DNA of 46,110 bases. It comes from an uncultured Pelagibacteraceae bacterium. GTDB taxonomy: Bacteria; Pseudomonadota; Alphaproteobacteria; Pelagibacterales; Pelagibacteraceae. A program made the translations under genes and the position numbers. The stretch lies in NCBI GenBank assembly GCA_902536975.1, contig CACAZG010000003.1:1-46110 (forward strand). The letters are read 5' to 3'. This document shows, piece by piece, positions 9,534-19,633 of this stretch (position 1 is the first letter of the stretch; each line of letters opens with the position of its first letter). The notes below the pieces were generated by a model. That model did not search any database and was not told the DNA's origin. It worked only from the letters and a program-made list of their open reading frames with translations.

Positions 9534-10562
9534 ATGAAAAAAATATCAATTTCAGCATTAATTCTATCATTATTTGTTTCAACTTTTGCGAAAGCAAATG
9601 AGGTGAATATATTCAATGCTAGACACTATAAAGCTGACGCAGAACTTTATAGCAAATTTACTGCAGCAACTGGAATTAAAGTAAATTTAATTAATGGTAA
9701 AGCTGGAGCTTTAGAAAAAAGAATGATCGAAGAAGGAGCAGACTCAGCTGCCGATCTTTACATAACAGCAGATGCTGGAAGATGTGGTGCTTTTAAAGCT
9801 AAAGGTATGACGCAAGCAGGACTTGTTTCGCCAACTATCAAATCTTCAGTTCCAAAAAACTTTAGAACAACTCACTGGGTTGGTGTAGCTAAGAGAGCTA
9901 GAATAGTCTATTACGCTCCAGAAAGAGTTAGTGGTGCCGAATTATCTGGATTAACTTATGAAAGTCTGGCGGATCCTAAATGGAAAGGTAGAATTGCAAT
10001 AAGAGCATCTAGCAATATTTACAACAAATCTTTAGTAGCATCATTAGTAAAAAATAATGGGAAAAAAGCTGCTGGAGAGTGGGCAAAAGGTGTTGTTGCT
10101 AACATGGCTAGAGATCCAAAAGGTAATGATAGAGCTCAGATTATGGCAGTTGCAGCAGGAGAAGCAGATATTGCAGTTGCAAACACATACTATTTAGCTT
10201 TGATGTTATCAGGGAACAAAGGTGCAGAACAACAAGCAGCTGCTAAAAAAGTAAAAGCATTTTTCCCTAATCAAAACGATAGAGGAACACATATGAACAT
10301 TAGTTGTGCTGCTCTTGTTAAAGGTGCTCCAAATAAAGCTAATGCAATTGCACTTGTAGATTATTTATTATCACCTGAGGCTCAAGAACATTTCACTAAT
10401 AATACTTTTGAGTTCCCGATGATTTCAGGTGTGTCACCAAACCCATTAGTAGTAAACAACTTAGGTTTAGATTTTAAACAAGATTTAACCACAAGTGTTG
10501 CTAGTTATGGAGATAAACAAGCAGACGCATTAGAAGTAATGACAGCTGCAGGTTGGAAGTAA
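9534..10562 (+). CDS. Fe(III) ABC transporter periplasmic iron-binding protein (FutA/IdiA-like)
   Basis: 342 residues with a clean signal peptide (KK at the start, a hydrophobic core, cleavage likely after A21). The mature protein begins NEVNIFNARHY, the FutA-type start in which H31 and Y32 can act as iron ligands, and has NTYYLALM with Y219 and Y220, the paired tyrosines that hold Fe(III) in this family. It captures ferric iron in the periplasm for the permease and ATPase encoded downstream. It is the first gene behind the Fur box. A hairpin after the following small ORF may keep this gene expressed above the membrane components, as is usual for binding proteins. Confidence 0.93.
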   Translation: MKKISISALILSLFVSTFAKANEVNIFNARHYKADAELYSKFTAATGIKVNLINGKAGALEKRMIEEGADSAADLYITADAGRCGAFKAKGMTQAGLVSPTIKSSVPKNFRTTHWVGVAKRARIVYYAPERVSGAELSGLTYESLADPKWKGRIAIRASSNIYNKSLVASLVKNNGKKAAGEWAKGVVANMARDPKGNDRAQIMAVAAGEADIAVANTYYLALMLSGNKGAEQQAAAKKVKAFFPNQNDRGTHMNISCAALVKGAPNKANAIALVDYLLSPEAQEHFTNNTFEFPMISGVSPNPLVVNNLGLDFKQDLTTSVASYGDKQADALEVMTAAGWK

Positions 10563-10564
10563 CA

Positions 10565-10735
10565 TTGACGAATAAAAAAAAATTTATATCTGATGTTAAT
10601 TACAATAAATCAGCCAAGCCATGTGTCCCATGTGCTGAAGAGTGTAAAAAAATTAACAATAGAATAAATAAAAGAAAGTTCTCAGAGATAAATACTAAAG
10701 ATTTTCCGCACATTCTAAAAGTATTCAATGTCTGA
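10565..10735 (+). CDS. small Cys-rich hypothetical protein in the iron operon
   Basis: This 56-residue frame, if started at TTG 10565, begins two bases after the binding-protein stop; GGAAG (10555-10559) lies just before it as a possible ribosome site. The frame has no ATG start, and an alternative TTG at 10553 overlaps the previous gene. The product is basic and hydrophilic with a CVPCAEEC cluster (CxxCxxxC at about residues 20, 23 and 27), suggesting metal, Fe-S or thiol chemistry. It has no signal peptide or membrane segment. I know no family for it. It lies between the binding protein and an intra-operon hairpin, within the Fur-controlled unit. It could still be a chance ORF. Confidence 0.42.
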   Translation: MTNKKKFISDVNYNKSAKPCVPCAEECKKINNRINKRKFSEINTKDFPHILKVFNV

Positions 10736-10747
10736 CCTTTTCTTAAT

Positions 10748-10780
10748 AAAAGTGCTTATGTATCTTTCGTAGGCACTTTT
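10748..10780 (+). terminator. intra-operon hairpin, rho-independent terminator or attenuator
   Basis: AAAAGTGCTTATG (10748-10760) pairs with CGTAGGCACTTTT (10768-10780) around a 7-base loop, a 13-bp stem with two G-T pairs that ends in a short T run. It lies between the small Cys-rich ORF and the permease gene, so it may partly stop transcripts or stabilise the 3' end of the binding-protein message. Confidence 0.7.
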
Positions 10781-10827
10781 AAATTATTAAATTGAGACTA
10801 TATTGAAGATTAAATTAAATTACTCTT

Positions 10828-12456
10828 ATGAATTCAAACAAACTTAATATATGGTTTTTAAGCTCTTTATTAGTTTCATTACTTGTTATTATTCCAATTA
10901 TAACCGTTTCAATTAGTTTTTTTGAAGAAACTTCTCGATATTTTGAAATTTTAAAATCCACTTTTCTATTTGAGTATATTCTTAATTCTTTATTGCTTTT
11001 GATTGGTGTTTTAATTTTAACTTTTATCTTGGGAGTAGGAGCATCATATTTAGTGTCGTTTTATGAATTTCCTGGAGTTAACTTTTTTAAATGGGCTTTA
11101 ATTTTATCTTTTGCAATTCCACCTTATATATATGCATATTCGTTATTTGCCTTCTTTGATAATTTCGGAACTGCATTTACTATATTAAAGACCTTATTTG
11201 GTGAAGGCGAATTTAATCAACTTATACCAAAATTTGACGGTATGTTTGGATTAATTTTATCAATTTCATTTTCACTTTACGCTTATGTTTACATATTAGG
11301 AAGATCTTCATTTTTATATCAATCACAAAACTTAATTGAACTTGGAAAAAACTTAGGTTTTTCGAAATTTAAATCTTTTTTTTTTATTATTTTACCTGCT
11401 TCACGACCTGCAATTGTTGCAGGTCTATCTTTAGTTGCAATGGAAACATTGGCAGAATTTGGAGCTGTTGACTTTTTTTCAGTTAATACTCTTACAACAG
11501 GTATTTATAATGCATGGATAACATTTGATGATTTAGCTTTTGCAAATAGAATATCTTTCTTTTTACTATTATTCATATTCATTTTATTTTTAACAGAAAA
11601 ACTATCTAGAAAAAAGGCAAAATATCATTTGGACTCTAGAGGTGGATTTAAACAAAAAGAAAAAATAAAACTCTCAGGTATAAATTCTTTTTTTGCATTC
11701 TTGTTTTGTTTTCTATTATTTTTTTTTAGTTTTTTATTCCCATTAAGTCAAATGGTCTATTGGACAATTAAATTTCCAGAAAACTTTTTTGATGTAAATG
11801 TAATTAACCTTTTATTAAATACTTTATATTTAGTGACACTATCCAGTATTGTTTTAATATTTTTTGCATTGCTTTCAAATTATGGTAACCGTGTTTCCAA
11901 AAATAAAACTCTTAATTTTTTATCGACACTATCAATATCAGGATATGCAATACCAGGTGTAATATTAGCTGTAGCCTTTATAACTTTTATTGCATGGTTT
12001 GATAATAATATAATTAAATCTCTTGGTTTTTTATCTATTAAAAAAATATTTATTGGGTCAATCTTAGGATTAATAATTGTTTATTTCATTCGTTTTTATT
12101 CATTAGCATTTAATGGGATTAAATCTGGTTATGAAAAAATAAATTTTTCAGTTGATGAAAGTGCCTATCTACTTGGTTATTCAAAAAGAAAGACTTTTTT
12201 TAATATCCACATTCCATATTTAAGAAATTCACTTTTATTTGTAATTATACTAATTTCGCTGGAAATAATTAGAGAATTACCAATTACCTTAGTTTTAAGA
12301 CCTTTTAATTTTGAAACATTTGCAACAACAGCATATATTTCTGCATCCGAGGACATGCTTGAAGCAGCAGCAGTACCATCATTATTTTTAATTTTAATTG
12401 CAGCTTTTTTTATTACAATATCTTCTAAATATATTTTAAAAGATAATAATGAGTAA
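10828..12456 (+). CDS. Fe(III) ABC transporter permease, fused double domain
   Basis: 542 residues, very hydrophobic, with about 12 membrane helices arranged as two tandem binding-protein-dependent permease domains, as in FbpB/SfuB iron permeases. The first domain carries a coupling motif near ELGKNLGFSKFKSFFFIILPASRPAI (about 171-196); the second has DESAYLLGYSKRKTFFNIHIPYLRN. It forms the inner-membrane channel for the FutA-like binding protein. The stop overlaps the ATPase start by eight bases. It begins 47 bases after the intra-operon hairpin, so read-through or a weak internal promoter is needed. Confidence 0.92.
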   Translation: MNSNKLNIWFLSSLLVSLLVIIPIITVSISFFEETSRYFEILKSTFLFEYILNSLLLLIGVLILTFILGVGASYLVSFYEFPGVNFFKWALILSFAIPPYIYAYSLFAFFDNFGTAFTILKTLFGEGEFNQLIPKFDGMFGLILSISFSLYAYVYILGRSSFLYQSQNLIELGKNLGFSKFKSFFFIILPASRPAIVAGLSLVAMETLAEFGAVDFFSVNTLTTGIYNAWITFDDLAFANRISFFLLLFIFILFLTEKLSRKKAKYHLDSRGGFKQKEKIKLSGINSFFAFLFCFLLFFFSFLFPLSQMVYWTIKFPENFFDVNVINLLLNTLYLVTLSSIVLIFFALLSNYGNRVSKNKTLNFLSTLSISGYAIPGVILAVAFITFIAWFDNNIIKSLGFLSIKKIFIGSILGLIIVYFIRFYSLAFNGIKSGYEKINFSVDESAYLLGYSKRKTFFNIHIPYLRNSLLFVIILISLEIIRELPITLVLRPFNFETFATTAYISASEDMLEAAAVPSLFLILIAAFFITISSKYILKDNNE

Positions 12457-13507
12457 AAATTTTTTAGAAATTAAAAATGTTGACTTTATAGTTAGTGGTC
12501 AAACTAAAGTAAAAAACGTCTCTTTTTCAATTCAAAATGAAGGCGATATAATTTGTCTATTAGGGCCATCTGGAATAGGAAAAACAACAATTCTAAGAAC
12601 TATTGCTGGATTAGAGAAGATCGTTAATGGATCAATAACAATAAATAACAAGTTAATGTCCTCAAAGAACAAACATGTTGAACCAGAGGACCGAAACATA
12701 TCACTTGCTTTTCAAGAAAATAGTTTATTTCCTCACTACAACGTTGAAAAAAATATTTTAATTGGTACTGAAAAAAAAAGTAAAAAGAAAAAGAAAATAA
12801 ATCCAAAAGAAATAATTAGTTTTTTAAACCTAAAAAAAATATTAAATAAATATCCTCATGAAATAAGTGCTGGAGAAGCTCAAAGAGCATCGCTTGCAAG
12901 ATCATTAGTTTCTAATCCAGATTTACTTCTTCTAGATGAACCACTTTCAAATGTTGATCAAAGTTTTAAAGAAGAAATTCAAGTTGAGTTAAAACAATTA
13001 TTAAGCAAATCTAAAATAACAACTATTATTGTAACACATGACTCATATGAAGCTTTTTATTTGGGAAGCAAGTGTGGAATTATTTTAAATAAACAACTTA
13101 AACAATTTGACGACCCATACAATGTTTATCACTTTCCAAATTCAATTGAGGTTGTAAATTTTTTAAATAGAGGAATATTAATTCCAGCAAAAGTAACAAG
13201 TGAGAATAGTTTAGAAAATAAAGATCTAGGAACAATCCAAGGCAATTTTGTAAAACATTACCCTAATGGATCTGATGTTAAACTTTTATTGCAACCTGAA
13301 GATCTAGAGCATGATGACAAAAGTAATTTAAAATTGGAAGTAGTTGATCGAAAATTCAGAGGAACAAATTTTATCTACACCCTTAAAACTGAAAGTAACT
13401 TACAAATTCCTGTATTCGTACATTCTCATCATATTCATCAACATGAGATAGATGAAAAATTTGGTATTAAAAGACCAATTCATATTGACCACATTGTCTG
13501 TTTTTAA
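12449..13507 (+). CDS. Fe(III) ABC transporter ATP-binding protein
   Basis: 352 residues, FbpC/PotA-like. Walker A is GPSGIGKTT at 39-47, the Q-loop lies near AFQENSLFPH (88-97), the signature is ISAGEAQ (139-145, SAGE in place of the usual SGGQ), Walker B is LLLLDEP (159-165) and the switch is VTHD. A C-terminal TOBE-like region follows residue 230. It powers the permease, whose gene it overlaps. It lies 27 bases upstream of the second FAD/GcvT dehydrogenase, with no terminator between, so they may share a transcript. Confidence 0.93.
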   Translation: MSKNFLEIKNVDFIVSGQTKVKNVSFSIQNEGDIICLLGPSGIGKTTILRTIAGLEKIVNGSITINNKLMSSKNKHVEPEDRNISLAFQENSLFPHYNVEKNILIGTEKKSKKKKKINPKEIISFLNLKKILNKYPHEISAGEAQRASLARSLVSNPDLLLLDEPLSNVDQSFKEEIQVELKQLLSKSKITTIIVTHDSYEAFYLGSKCGIILNKQLKQFDDPYNVYHFPNSIEVVNFLNRGILIPAKVTSENSLENKDLGTIQGNFVKHYPNGSDVKLLLQPEDLEHDDKSNLKLEVVDRKFRGTNFIYTLKTESNLQIPVFVHSHHIHQHEIDEKFGIKRPIHIDHIVCF

Positions 13508-13534
13508 TTATTATTGTACGTTAATAATAAATCC

Positions 13535-15979
13535 ATGGATAAAGAATTACCAAAAAGCTCAAAAGTTGTAGTAATTGGAGGCGGTGTTGCAGGTACATCA
13601 TGCGCATACCATCTTGCTAAATTTGGTTGGAAAGATGTCGTTTTATTAGAAAGAGATCAATTGACATCAGGAACAACTTGGCACGCTGCCGGTCTTATGG
13701 GCCAATTAGGAGCATCATCAACTATAACAAAACTTAGAAAATATACTTTAGATCTTTACCAAGATTTAGAAAAAAAGACTGGTTTATCAATTGGATTAAA
13801 ACAAAATGGTGCAATTACAGTTGCAACAACAAATGATAGAATGCAAGAGTTACTAAGACAAGCAACGACAGCTCAATTATCAGATGTTGAAGTGCAAGTT
13901 TTAGATAAAAAACAAACAAAAGATTTATACCCAGTAGTAAATAACGAGGATATTATTGGAAGTGTTTTTATGCCTAAAGATGGACAGGCTGATCCAGTAG
14001 GTGTCACCAACGTTTTAGCAAAAGCGGCTAGGATGGAAGGTGCAAAAATTTTTGAAAAAACACCTGTTACAAAAATTTTGGTCAAAAATAAATCTATAGT
14101 TGGAGTAGAGACTGAACAAGGAAAAATAGATTGTGAGTATATTGTTCTAGCTACTGGTATGTGGTCTAGGCAAATTGGTGAAAAAATGAATGTGAGTATT
14201 CCATTATATCCTAATGAACATTTTTATGTGATCACGGAGCCGATGAAAGATCTACCTACAAATTTACCAGTTTTGAGAGATTATAATAATTGTCTTTATC
14301 TAAAAGAAGATGCTGGGAAAATGTTAGTTGGAATTTTTGAACCAAATGCCAAACCTGCTTTTAAAGATACTGGTATTGTACCAGAAAATTTTTCTTTTGG
14401 AGAATTGCCAGATGATTTTGATCATTTTGAACCTTATTTAAAAAAATCTTTTCATAGATTGCCAATGTTAGAAAATGCAGGAATTAGAAAATTTTTCTCT
14501 GGCCCAGAATCTTTTACACCTGATACGCAATATTTATTAGGAGAGACTCCAGAAATAAAAAACTTATTCACTTGTTGCGGGTTTAATAGCATCGGTATAG
14601 CAAGTTCAGGTGGCGCAGGTCGTGTTACTGCTGAATGGATGATCAATGGACATATTAATGAGGATTTATTCTCGGTAGATATAAAAAGATTTCAACAATT
14701 CCATTCTTCAAAAAAATTTATTATGGAAAGAGTGACAGAGACACTTGGCGATTTATATGGAATGCATTGGCCATATAAACAACATCAAACTTCAAGAAAC
14801 CAAATCACTTTACCATACCATGAAGAATTAAAAAAATTAGGTGCTTGTTTTGGATCTTCAGGCGGTTTTGAGAGACCCATGTGGTATTCTTTAAATGGTG
14901 CAAAAGCTGAATATGAATACAGTTTTGGTTATCAAAATTGGTATCCATCTGCTGAATATGAGACCAAAAATACAAGAAAAAATGTCGGATTATTCGAATT
15001 AACACCTTTTTCTAAATTTGATCTTGCTGGAGAAAATGTCCATGATGAATTACAAAAATTGTGTACAGCAAATATAAAAGATGTAGAGGGTAGATCAACT
15101 TACACCCAGATGCTAAATGAAGATGGTGGTATAGAGACAGATGTAACTATAACTTGCCTGACTAAAAATCATTTTAGAATAATAGGTCCAGCTGCAACAA
15201 GAGAACACGATAAATTTCATATAAAAAAATACCTCTCAGAAAAAATAAACTTTAAAGATGTAACAGAGGATTTTGCATGCTTAGGATTGTATGGACCAAA
15301 TACCAGAAAACTATTATCAAATATAAGTGATAATGATTTTTCAAATGAAGGAATAAAATTTAGTCATGGTAAAAAGGTGAATATAGATGGAATTGATGTT
15401 TGGGCTCAAAGACTGTCCTATGTGGGTGAAATTGGATTTGAGTTATATGTAAAGATAGAAGATAGCAAAAAACTTTTCTTAACTATAGTCAATGAAGGTA
15501 AAAATCATAATTTATCTCTATGTGGGGCGCACGCAATGGATATAATGAGAATGGAAAGTGGGTTTTTACATTGGGGGCATGATATATCCCCCGAAGAGAA
15601 TCAATACCAAGCTGGACTTCAATTTGCTATCAGTTATAAAAAAAATATTAATTTTATTGGAAAAGAAGCTTTATTAAAAATTAAAGATCAAAAACCAACA
15701 AAATTGTTCTTAATGATGGTTCTTAAAGATAATAAACCAGGACAACCTCTGCTGCTTCATGAAGAACCGATTTACTTAGATGATAAAATAATTGGTAGAA
15801 CAACTTCAGGGAATTATTCATTCAATTTTGAAAAAAATATGTCTTTTGGTTATGTAAATTCTGTTAATACAATTAAAAATTTAATTGATAAAAATTTATC
15901 TATTGAAATAGAAAAGAAAAAATATCCTGTTTCATTAATTCAAAAGCCACTTAATCAAAAAAACATTAAAAATGCCTAA
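13535..15979 (+). CDS. second FAD-dependent dimethylglycine/sarcosine dehydrogenase-type oxidoreductase with GcvT domains
   Basis: 814 residues from ATG 13535; a TTG at 13514 in the same frame would add seven residues but is a poorer start. The FAD motif GGGVAG is at 15-20. TWHAAG places His50 at the covalent-FAD position, as in the paralogue at 200-2635. A GcvT-type folate domain fills the C-terminal half, ending with a normal GcvT_C tail. It probably oxidises a methylated glycine such as dimethylglycine or sarcosine and passes electrons to the ETF encoded near 2635-4337. The [14 protein letters not shown] flavin-site loop differs from [13 protein letters not shown] in the first copy, so substrates may differ. 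It follows the iron operon and overlaps the next ORF by TAATG. Confidence 0.87.
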   Translation: MDKELPKSSKVVVIGGGVAGTSCAYHLAKFGWKDVVLLERDQLTSGTTWHAAGLMGQLGASSTITKLRKYTLDLYQDLEKKTGLSIGLKQNGAITVATTNDRMQELLRQATTAQLSDVEVQVLDKKQTKDLYPVVNNEDIIGSVFMPKDGQADPVGVTNVLAKAARMEGAKIFEKTPVTKILVKNKSIVGVETEQGKIDCEYIVLATGMWSRQIGEKMNVSIPLYPNEHFYVITEPMKDLPTNLPVLRDYNNCLYLKEDAGKMLVGIFEPNAKPAFKDTGIVPENFSFGELPDDFDHFEPYLKKSFHRLPMLENAGIRKFFSGPESFTPDTQYLLGETPEIKNLFTCCGFNSIGIASSGGAGRVTAEWMINGHINEDLFSVDIKRFQQFHSSKKFIMERVTETLGDLYGMHWPYKQHQTSRNQITLPYHEELKKLGACFGSSGGFERPMWYSLNGAKAEYEYSFGYQNWYPSAEYETKNTRKNVGLFELTPFSKFDLAGENVHDELQKLCTANIKDVEGRSTYTQMLNEDGGIETDVTITCLTKNHFRIIGPAATREHDKFHIKKYLSEKINFKDVTEDFACLGLYGPNTRKLLSNISDNDFSNEGIKFSHGKKVNIDGIDVWAQRLSYVGEIGFELYVKIEDSKKLFLTIVNEGKNHNLSLCGAHAMDIMRMESGFLHWGHDISPEENQYQAGLQFAISYKKNINFIGKEALLKIKDQKPTKLFLMMVLKDNKPGQPLLLHEEPIYLDDKIIGRTTSGNYSFNFEKNMSFGYVNSVNTIKNLIDKNLSIEIEKKKYPVSLIQKPLNQKNIKNA

Positions 15980-16233
15980 TGTTTAAATTTGCAAAAGGTA
16001 TCAAAAAGGGTTCAAGAGTTAAGCAAGGACAAATAATTGGATACGTGGGATCTACAGGTCTTTCTACTGGTCCTCATTTACATTATGAAGTAATAGAAAA
16101 TGGAAAAAAAATAAATTCTCAAAAACTTAAATTACCTTCTGGAAAAGTTTTGAAAGGTAATCAGCGAAAAATATTTGAAGTAAATAAAATTAAAATTGAT
16201 GTTCTAAAATCTAATCTAATATCTAAAATGTAA
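15979..16233 (+). pseudogene. truncated M23 (LytM-type) peptidase remnant
   Basis: 84 residues corresponding only to the C-terminal part of an M23 zinc endopeptidase: [25 protein letters not shown], with the HxH zinc pair at H33 and H35, followed by a tail like that after M23 domains. The first half of the catalytic domain, including the other zinc ligands (HxxxxxxxD), the signal peptide and any coiled coil are absent; the DNA before it is the intact end of the dehydrogenase. Such a piece should not hydrolyse peptidoglycan. Its start overlaps the dehydrogenase stop (TAATG), so it may still be translated. Best read as a deletion remnant, or a reduced gene with another role. Confidence 0.7.
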
Positions 16234-16234
16234 A

Positions 16235-16615
16235 TTATTTGTTTGTTGATTCTTCTAATTCTTTTAAATCAGTCTCTTTCTTAATTTGATTACTAACATT
16301 ATTATCATTTAAGTTTTCAGAGTTAATCTTTAAGTTTTCCTGTGATATAAGTATTCGAGAAAAATGTTCAGAGTGTTGTAAGTAATTTTCTGACAAAATC
16401 TTATCTCCATTTGAAAGAGCTTCTCTTGCAAGATCATTGTATTTCTCAACGAGTTTTGCAGCATTTTGATTATTCTTTCCTGGATGTCTTCTTTTAAAAG
16501 AAGAACCATTGTTGAAATCTCCATTATTTTTATGTCCATTTCCATTTCGTCTAAAATTTCTGTCTCCATTTGACTTAAATCGAGTTCTTCTATTATTATT
16601 TTTGAAGTTGTTCAT
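16235..16615 (-). CDS. DUF4167 domain protein
   Basis: 126 residues. The N-terminal 50 are rich in Asn, Arg, Gly and Lys (low complexity, strongly basic). The DUF4167 core follows: NAAKLVEKYNDLAREALSNGD, then NYLQHSEHFSRI. This family is largely alphaproteobacterial and sits next to prmC-prfA, as here. The function is unknown; the basic disordered N-terminus suggests RNA or DNA binding, which is inference. It is the last gene of the lysC-ispG-prfA-prmC run and converges on the M23 remnant with one base between stops. Confidence 0.88.
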   Translation of the reverse strand: MNNFKNNNRRTRFKSNGDRNFRRNGNGHKNNGDFNNGSSFKRRHPGKNNQNAAKLVEKYNDLAREALSNGDKILSENYLQHSEHFSRILISQENLKINSENLNDNNVSNQIKKETDLKELEESTNK

Positions 16616-16617
16616 TT

Positions 16618-17460
16618 TTATAATTTAGTACTTATTATACATCTATCTTTTCCTGATAAATCTGTGGATATTTTATTAATATAAAAACCATTTTCACTTA
16701 ATATTTTTATAGATCGATTCCTTTGTTTGCTTCCAATTTCAATTATTAATTTCCCATTTCTTTTCAACAAGTTTTTACTTTTTATAATTACTTTTTTAAT
16801 ATCTCTAAAACCATCAAAACCTCCAGATAAAGCTATTTTAGGTTCATGAAATTTTATATCATCATCTAATCTACTTAAATCTACATCATTAATATAGGGA
16901 GGATTAGATATAATTAAATCATAGTTATAAGAATTATATTTGTCAATATCGATATTAATAAAATTAATTTTATTTTCTAACTGATGTAATTTTGCATTAG
17001 ATTTTGCAACATTTAATGCCCTATTTGATAAATCTAGCGCAGTAGCTATACATTTAAACCTTTCTTTTAATATAGAAATTATAATACACCCAGATCCAGT
17101 TCCAATATCTAAAATTTTCTTTGATTTATTAATTGGTAAATATTTCAAACATTCTTCTACAATTAACTCAGTATCAGGTCGTGGAATAAGTACTGAATTG
17201 TTAGTTATAAATTTATATTTCCAAAAATATTTAAAGCCTAAAATATAAGCGATTGGTTCATTGTATTTTCTTCTTAATAAATAACTATTAAATGTATTAA
17301 TTTCTTGTTTTTTTAAAATGTAGTTAGAATTTAGCAATATTTCCTCTCTGCTCTTATTTAAAACTTTTGATAGCAGTAATTCAGAGTCAAGAATTGGATT
17401 TTTAATTTTATTTTTTTTTAAAAAATTCTTACCATTATTTAAAATTTCAATATAATTCAT
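16618..17460 (-). CDS. prmC: peptide chain release factor glutamine N5-methyltransferase
   Basis: 280 residues, full length. A Rossmann-like methyltransferase with the SAM-binding ILDIGTGSGC motif at about 116-125 and the substrate-glutamine motif NPPY at 186-189. It methylates the GGQ glutamine of release factors. Its target prfA is directly upstream with a TAATG overlap, the usual pairing. DUF4167 follows two bases downstream. Confidence 0.96.
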   Translation of the reverse strand: MNYIEILNNGKNFLKKNKIKNPILDSELLLSKVLNKSREEILLNSNYILKKQEINTFNSYLLRRKYNEPIAYILGFKYFWKYKFITNNSVLIPRPDTELIVEECLKYLPINKSKKILDIGTGSGCIIISILKERFKCIATALDLSNRALNVAKSNAKLHQLENKINFINIDIDKYNSYNYDLIISNPPYINDVDLSRLDDDIKFHEPKIALSGGFDGFRDIKKVIIKSKNLLKRNGKLIIEIGSKQRNRSIKILSENGFYINKISTDLSGKDRCIISTKL

Positions 17461-18530
17461 TATATGCTACTTAATTCAGTTTCTTGAGCTTGGATAACTA
17501 AGTTTTCTATCATTTCATCAAATATCTCACCTTCTAAAAATTCAGATAATTTGTGTAAAGTTAAATTTATTCTATGATCTGTAACTCTTCCTTGAGGAAA
17601 ATTGTAAGTTCTAATTCTCTCAGATCTATCTCCGGTACCTATTTTATTTTTTCTATCTTTAGATCTCTCATCATCTCTCTTCTGTCTCTCTAATTCATAA
17701 ATTCTAGATCTGAGGATTTTGAGTCCTTTTTCCTTATTTCTTATCTGAGATTTTTCATCTTGTTGACTAACAACTATACCTGTAGGAACATGTGTAATTC
17801 TAACAGCAGAGTCTGTAGTATTTACACTCTGCCCACCTGGTCCACTACTTCTGAATACATCAATTCTTAAATCTTTATCCTCAATTTTTACATCGACCTC
17901 TTCTGCTTCTGGCATTACTGCAACAGTCGCAGCTGAAGTATGAACTCTACCTTGGGTTTCAGTGTCCGGAACTCTTTGAACTCTATGAACACCGCTCTCA
18001 TATTTTAGTGATGAATAAATATTTTTACCTTTTATTGAAGCTATTACCTCTTTTAATCCACCAGCGTCACTTTTAGATATAGATATTACTTCAAGCAACC
18101 ACTTTTTTTTATGACTAACTTTTTCGTACATTTTAAATAGATCAGATGCAAACAAACTTGCTTCCAGTCCACCTGTTCCAGCTCTTATTTCTATGATAGC
18201 ATTTTTAGTATCAGCTTCGTCTTTAGGTAATAAAAATAATTTGATTTTTTTTTCATTATTTTCATTATTTTTTTCAAGTTCATTCAATTCATTCATTGCC
18301 AAGTCTTTAATTTCTTTTTCAGAACTATCATCGTTTAGTAATTTTTCTAGCTCTTCCTTATTTTTCTTATAATTATAATATGAATTAGCTTCTTTTATAA
18401 TTTCATTCAAATCTGAATATTCTTTTGACTTTTCTGCAAAAGAGTTTTTATCAATATCTTCAGAGGAGAGTTCTTTTTCTAATTTGGCATGCTTTTTAAT
18501 TAAGTCTTGAACTTTTGCTAAAGGTATCAT
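17460..18530 (-). CDS. prfA: peptide chain release factor 1
   Basis: 356 residues. It recognises UAA and UAG through the PxT motif, seen here as P188-D189-T190 within [16 protein letters not shown]'s neighbourhood, and triggers peptide release through GGQ at 232-234. A coiled N-terminal domain covers the first 100 residues. RF1 identity rather than RF2 rests on PxT instead of SPF and on the prmC partner. It overlaps prmC by one base and follows ispG closely. Confidence 0.97.
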   Translation of the reverse strand: MIPLAKVQDLIKKHAKLEKELSSEDIDKNSFAEKSKEYSDLNEIIKEANSYYNYKKNKEELEKLLNDDSSEKEIKDLAMNELNELEKNNENNEKKIKLFLLPKDEADTKNAIIEIRAGTGGLEASLFASDLFKMYEKVSHKKKWLLEVISISKSDAGGLKEVIASIKGKNIYSSLKYESGVHRVQRVPDTETQGRVHTSAATVAVMPEAEEVDVKIEDKDLRIDVFRSSGPGGQSVNTTDSAVRITHVPTGIVVSQQDEKSQIRNKEKGLKILRSRIYELERQKRDDERSKDRKNKIGTGDRSERIRTYNFPQGRVTDHRINLTLHKLSEFLEGEIFDEMIENLVIQAQETELSSI

Positions 18531-18532
18531 TA

Positions 18533-19630
18533 TTAAGCGTTTTCAATTTCTTTTGCTTTTTCCTCAACTAATTTTACTACTTTAGAGATCATTTCATTAC
18601 TTGATATTTTATTACTCTCAATTCCATTTAAATAAAGCATATTATTACCTTTTCCACCTCCAGTAATACCAATATCTGTTTGTGCTGCCTCGCCTGGTCC
18701 ATTTACAACACATCCAATTATAGATAATGAAATTGGAGTTTTAATATGCGAAAGACTTTGTTCTAATTTTTTAACAGTCTCAATTACATCAAAAGCTTGC
18801 CTAGCGCACGAGGGACATGAAATGATTTTTACTCCTCTGTTTCTTAAATTTAATGATTTGAGTATTTCGTTACCAACCTTTATCTCTTCCACTGGGTCAT
18901 CAGACAAAGAAACTCTTATAGTATCTCCAATTCCACTGAGAAGAAGCGATCCAAATCCAATTGATGATTTTATACTGCCAGGTAAAAAAGTCCCAGCCTC
19001 AGTGATACCTAGATGGAGTGGATAATCACAAACTTTAGAAAGTTGTCTATATGCTTCAATTGAGAGAAATACATCAGACGATTTAACACTAACTTTAAAT
19101 TCATAAAAGTCTAAGTCTTCAACAATTCTGATATTTCTCAATGCACTTTCTACTAATGCTTCAGGACAAGGCTCTTTATATTTTTCTAATAAATCTCGTT
19201 CTAAAGACCCTGCATTAACACCTATTCTAATAGAACAATTATTATTTTTTGCTGCAGAAATTACTTCTTTTATTTTTGCTTTATCTCCAATATTTCCTGG
19301 ATTTATTCTTAGGCATGCCGCTCTGCTCTCTGCTGCTTCAATTGCTCTTTTATAATGAAAATGGATATCGGCAACAATTGGTAACGAAGTATGTTTAATA
19401 ATATCTTTTAGGGCCCTTGTTGAATCTTCATCCGGACAAGATACTCTCACTATATCTGCTCCAGCTTCTGCAACTCTTTCGATTTGATTTATAGTCTCTT
19501 TAACATTTTTAGTAAGCGTATTTGTCATTGATTGAACAGAAATTGGATTGTCTCCTCCAACTTTGACGTTACCAACGCTGATCTCTCTTGTTTTTCTTCT
19601 TTTTATTTCTCTAAATGGTCTAATACTCAT
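18533..19630 (-). CDS. ispG: 4-hydroxy-3-methylbut-2-enyl diphosphate synthase
   Basis: 365 residues, short bacterial form without the plant insert. It carries out the reductive ring opening of MEcPP in the non-mevalonate isoprenoid pathway. The [4Fe-4S] ligands are C272 and C275 ([10 protein letters not shown]) and C307 (GCVVNGPGE), with E314 as the fourth ligand. The N-terminal TIM-barrel features [15 protein letters not shown] and ADIHFHY are intact. It lies between lysC and prfA on the same strand with gaps of three and two bases. Confidence 0.97.
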   Translation of the reverse strand: MSIRPFREIKRRKTREISVGNVKVGGDNPISVQSMTNTLTKNVKETINQIERVAEAGADIVRVSCPDEDSTRALKDIIKHTSLPIVADIHFHYKRAIEAAESRAACLRINPGNIGDKAKIKEVISAAKNNNCSIRIGVNAGSLERDLLEKYKEPCPEALVESALRNIRIVEDLDFYEFKVSVKSSDVFLSIEAYRQLSKVCDYPLHLGITEAGTFLPGSIKSSIGFGSLLLSGIGDTIRVSLSDDPVEEIKVGNEILKSLNLRNRGVKIISCPSCARQAFDVIETVKKLEQSLSHIKTPISLSIIGCVVNGPGEAAQTDIGITGGGKGNNMLYLNGIESNKISSNEMISKVVKLVEEKAKEIENA

Positions 19631-19633
19631 TTG

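Noticed and set aside
13514..13534. TTG start seven codons before the second dehydrogenase
   Set aside because: An ATG follows at 13535 just before the conserved FAD-binding strand, and the extra residues are not family-like.
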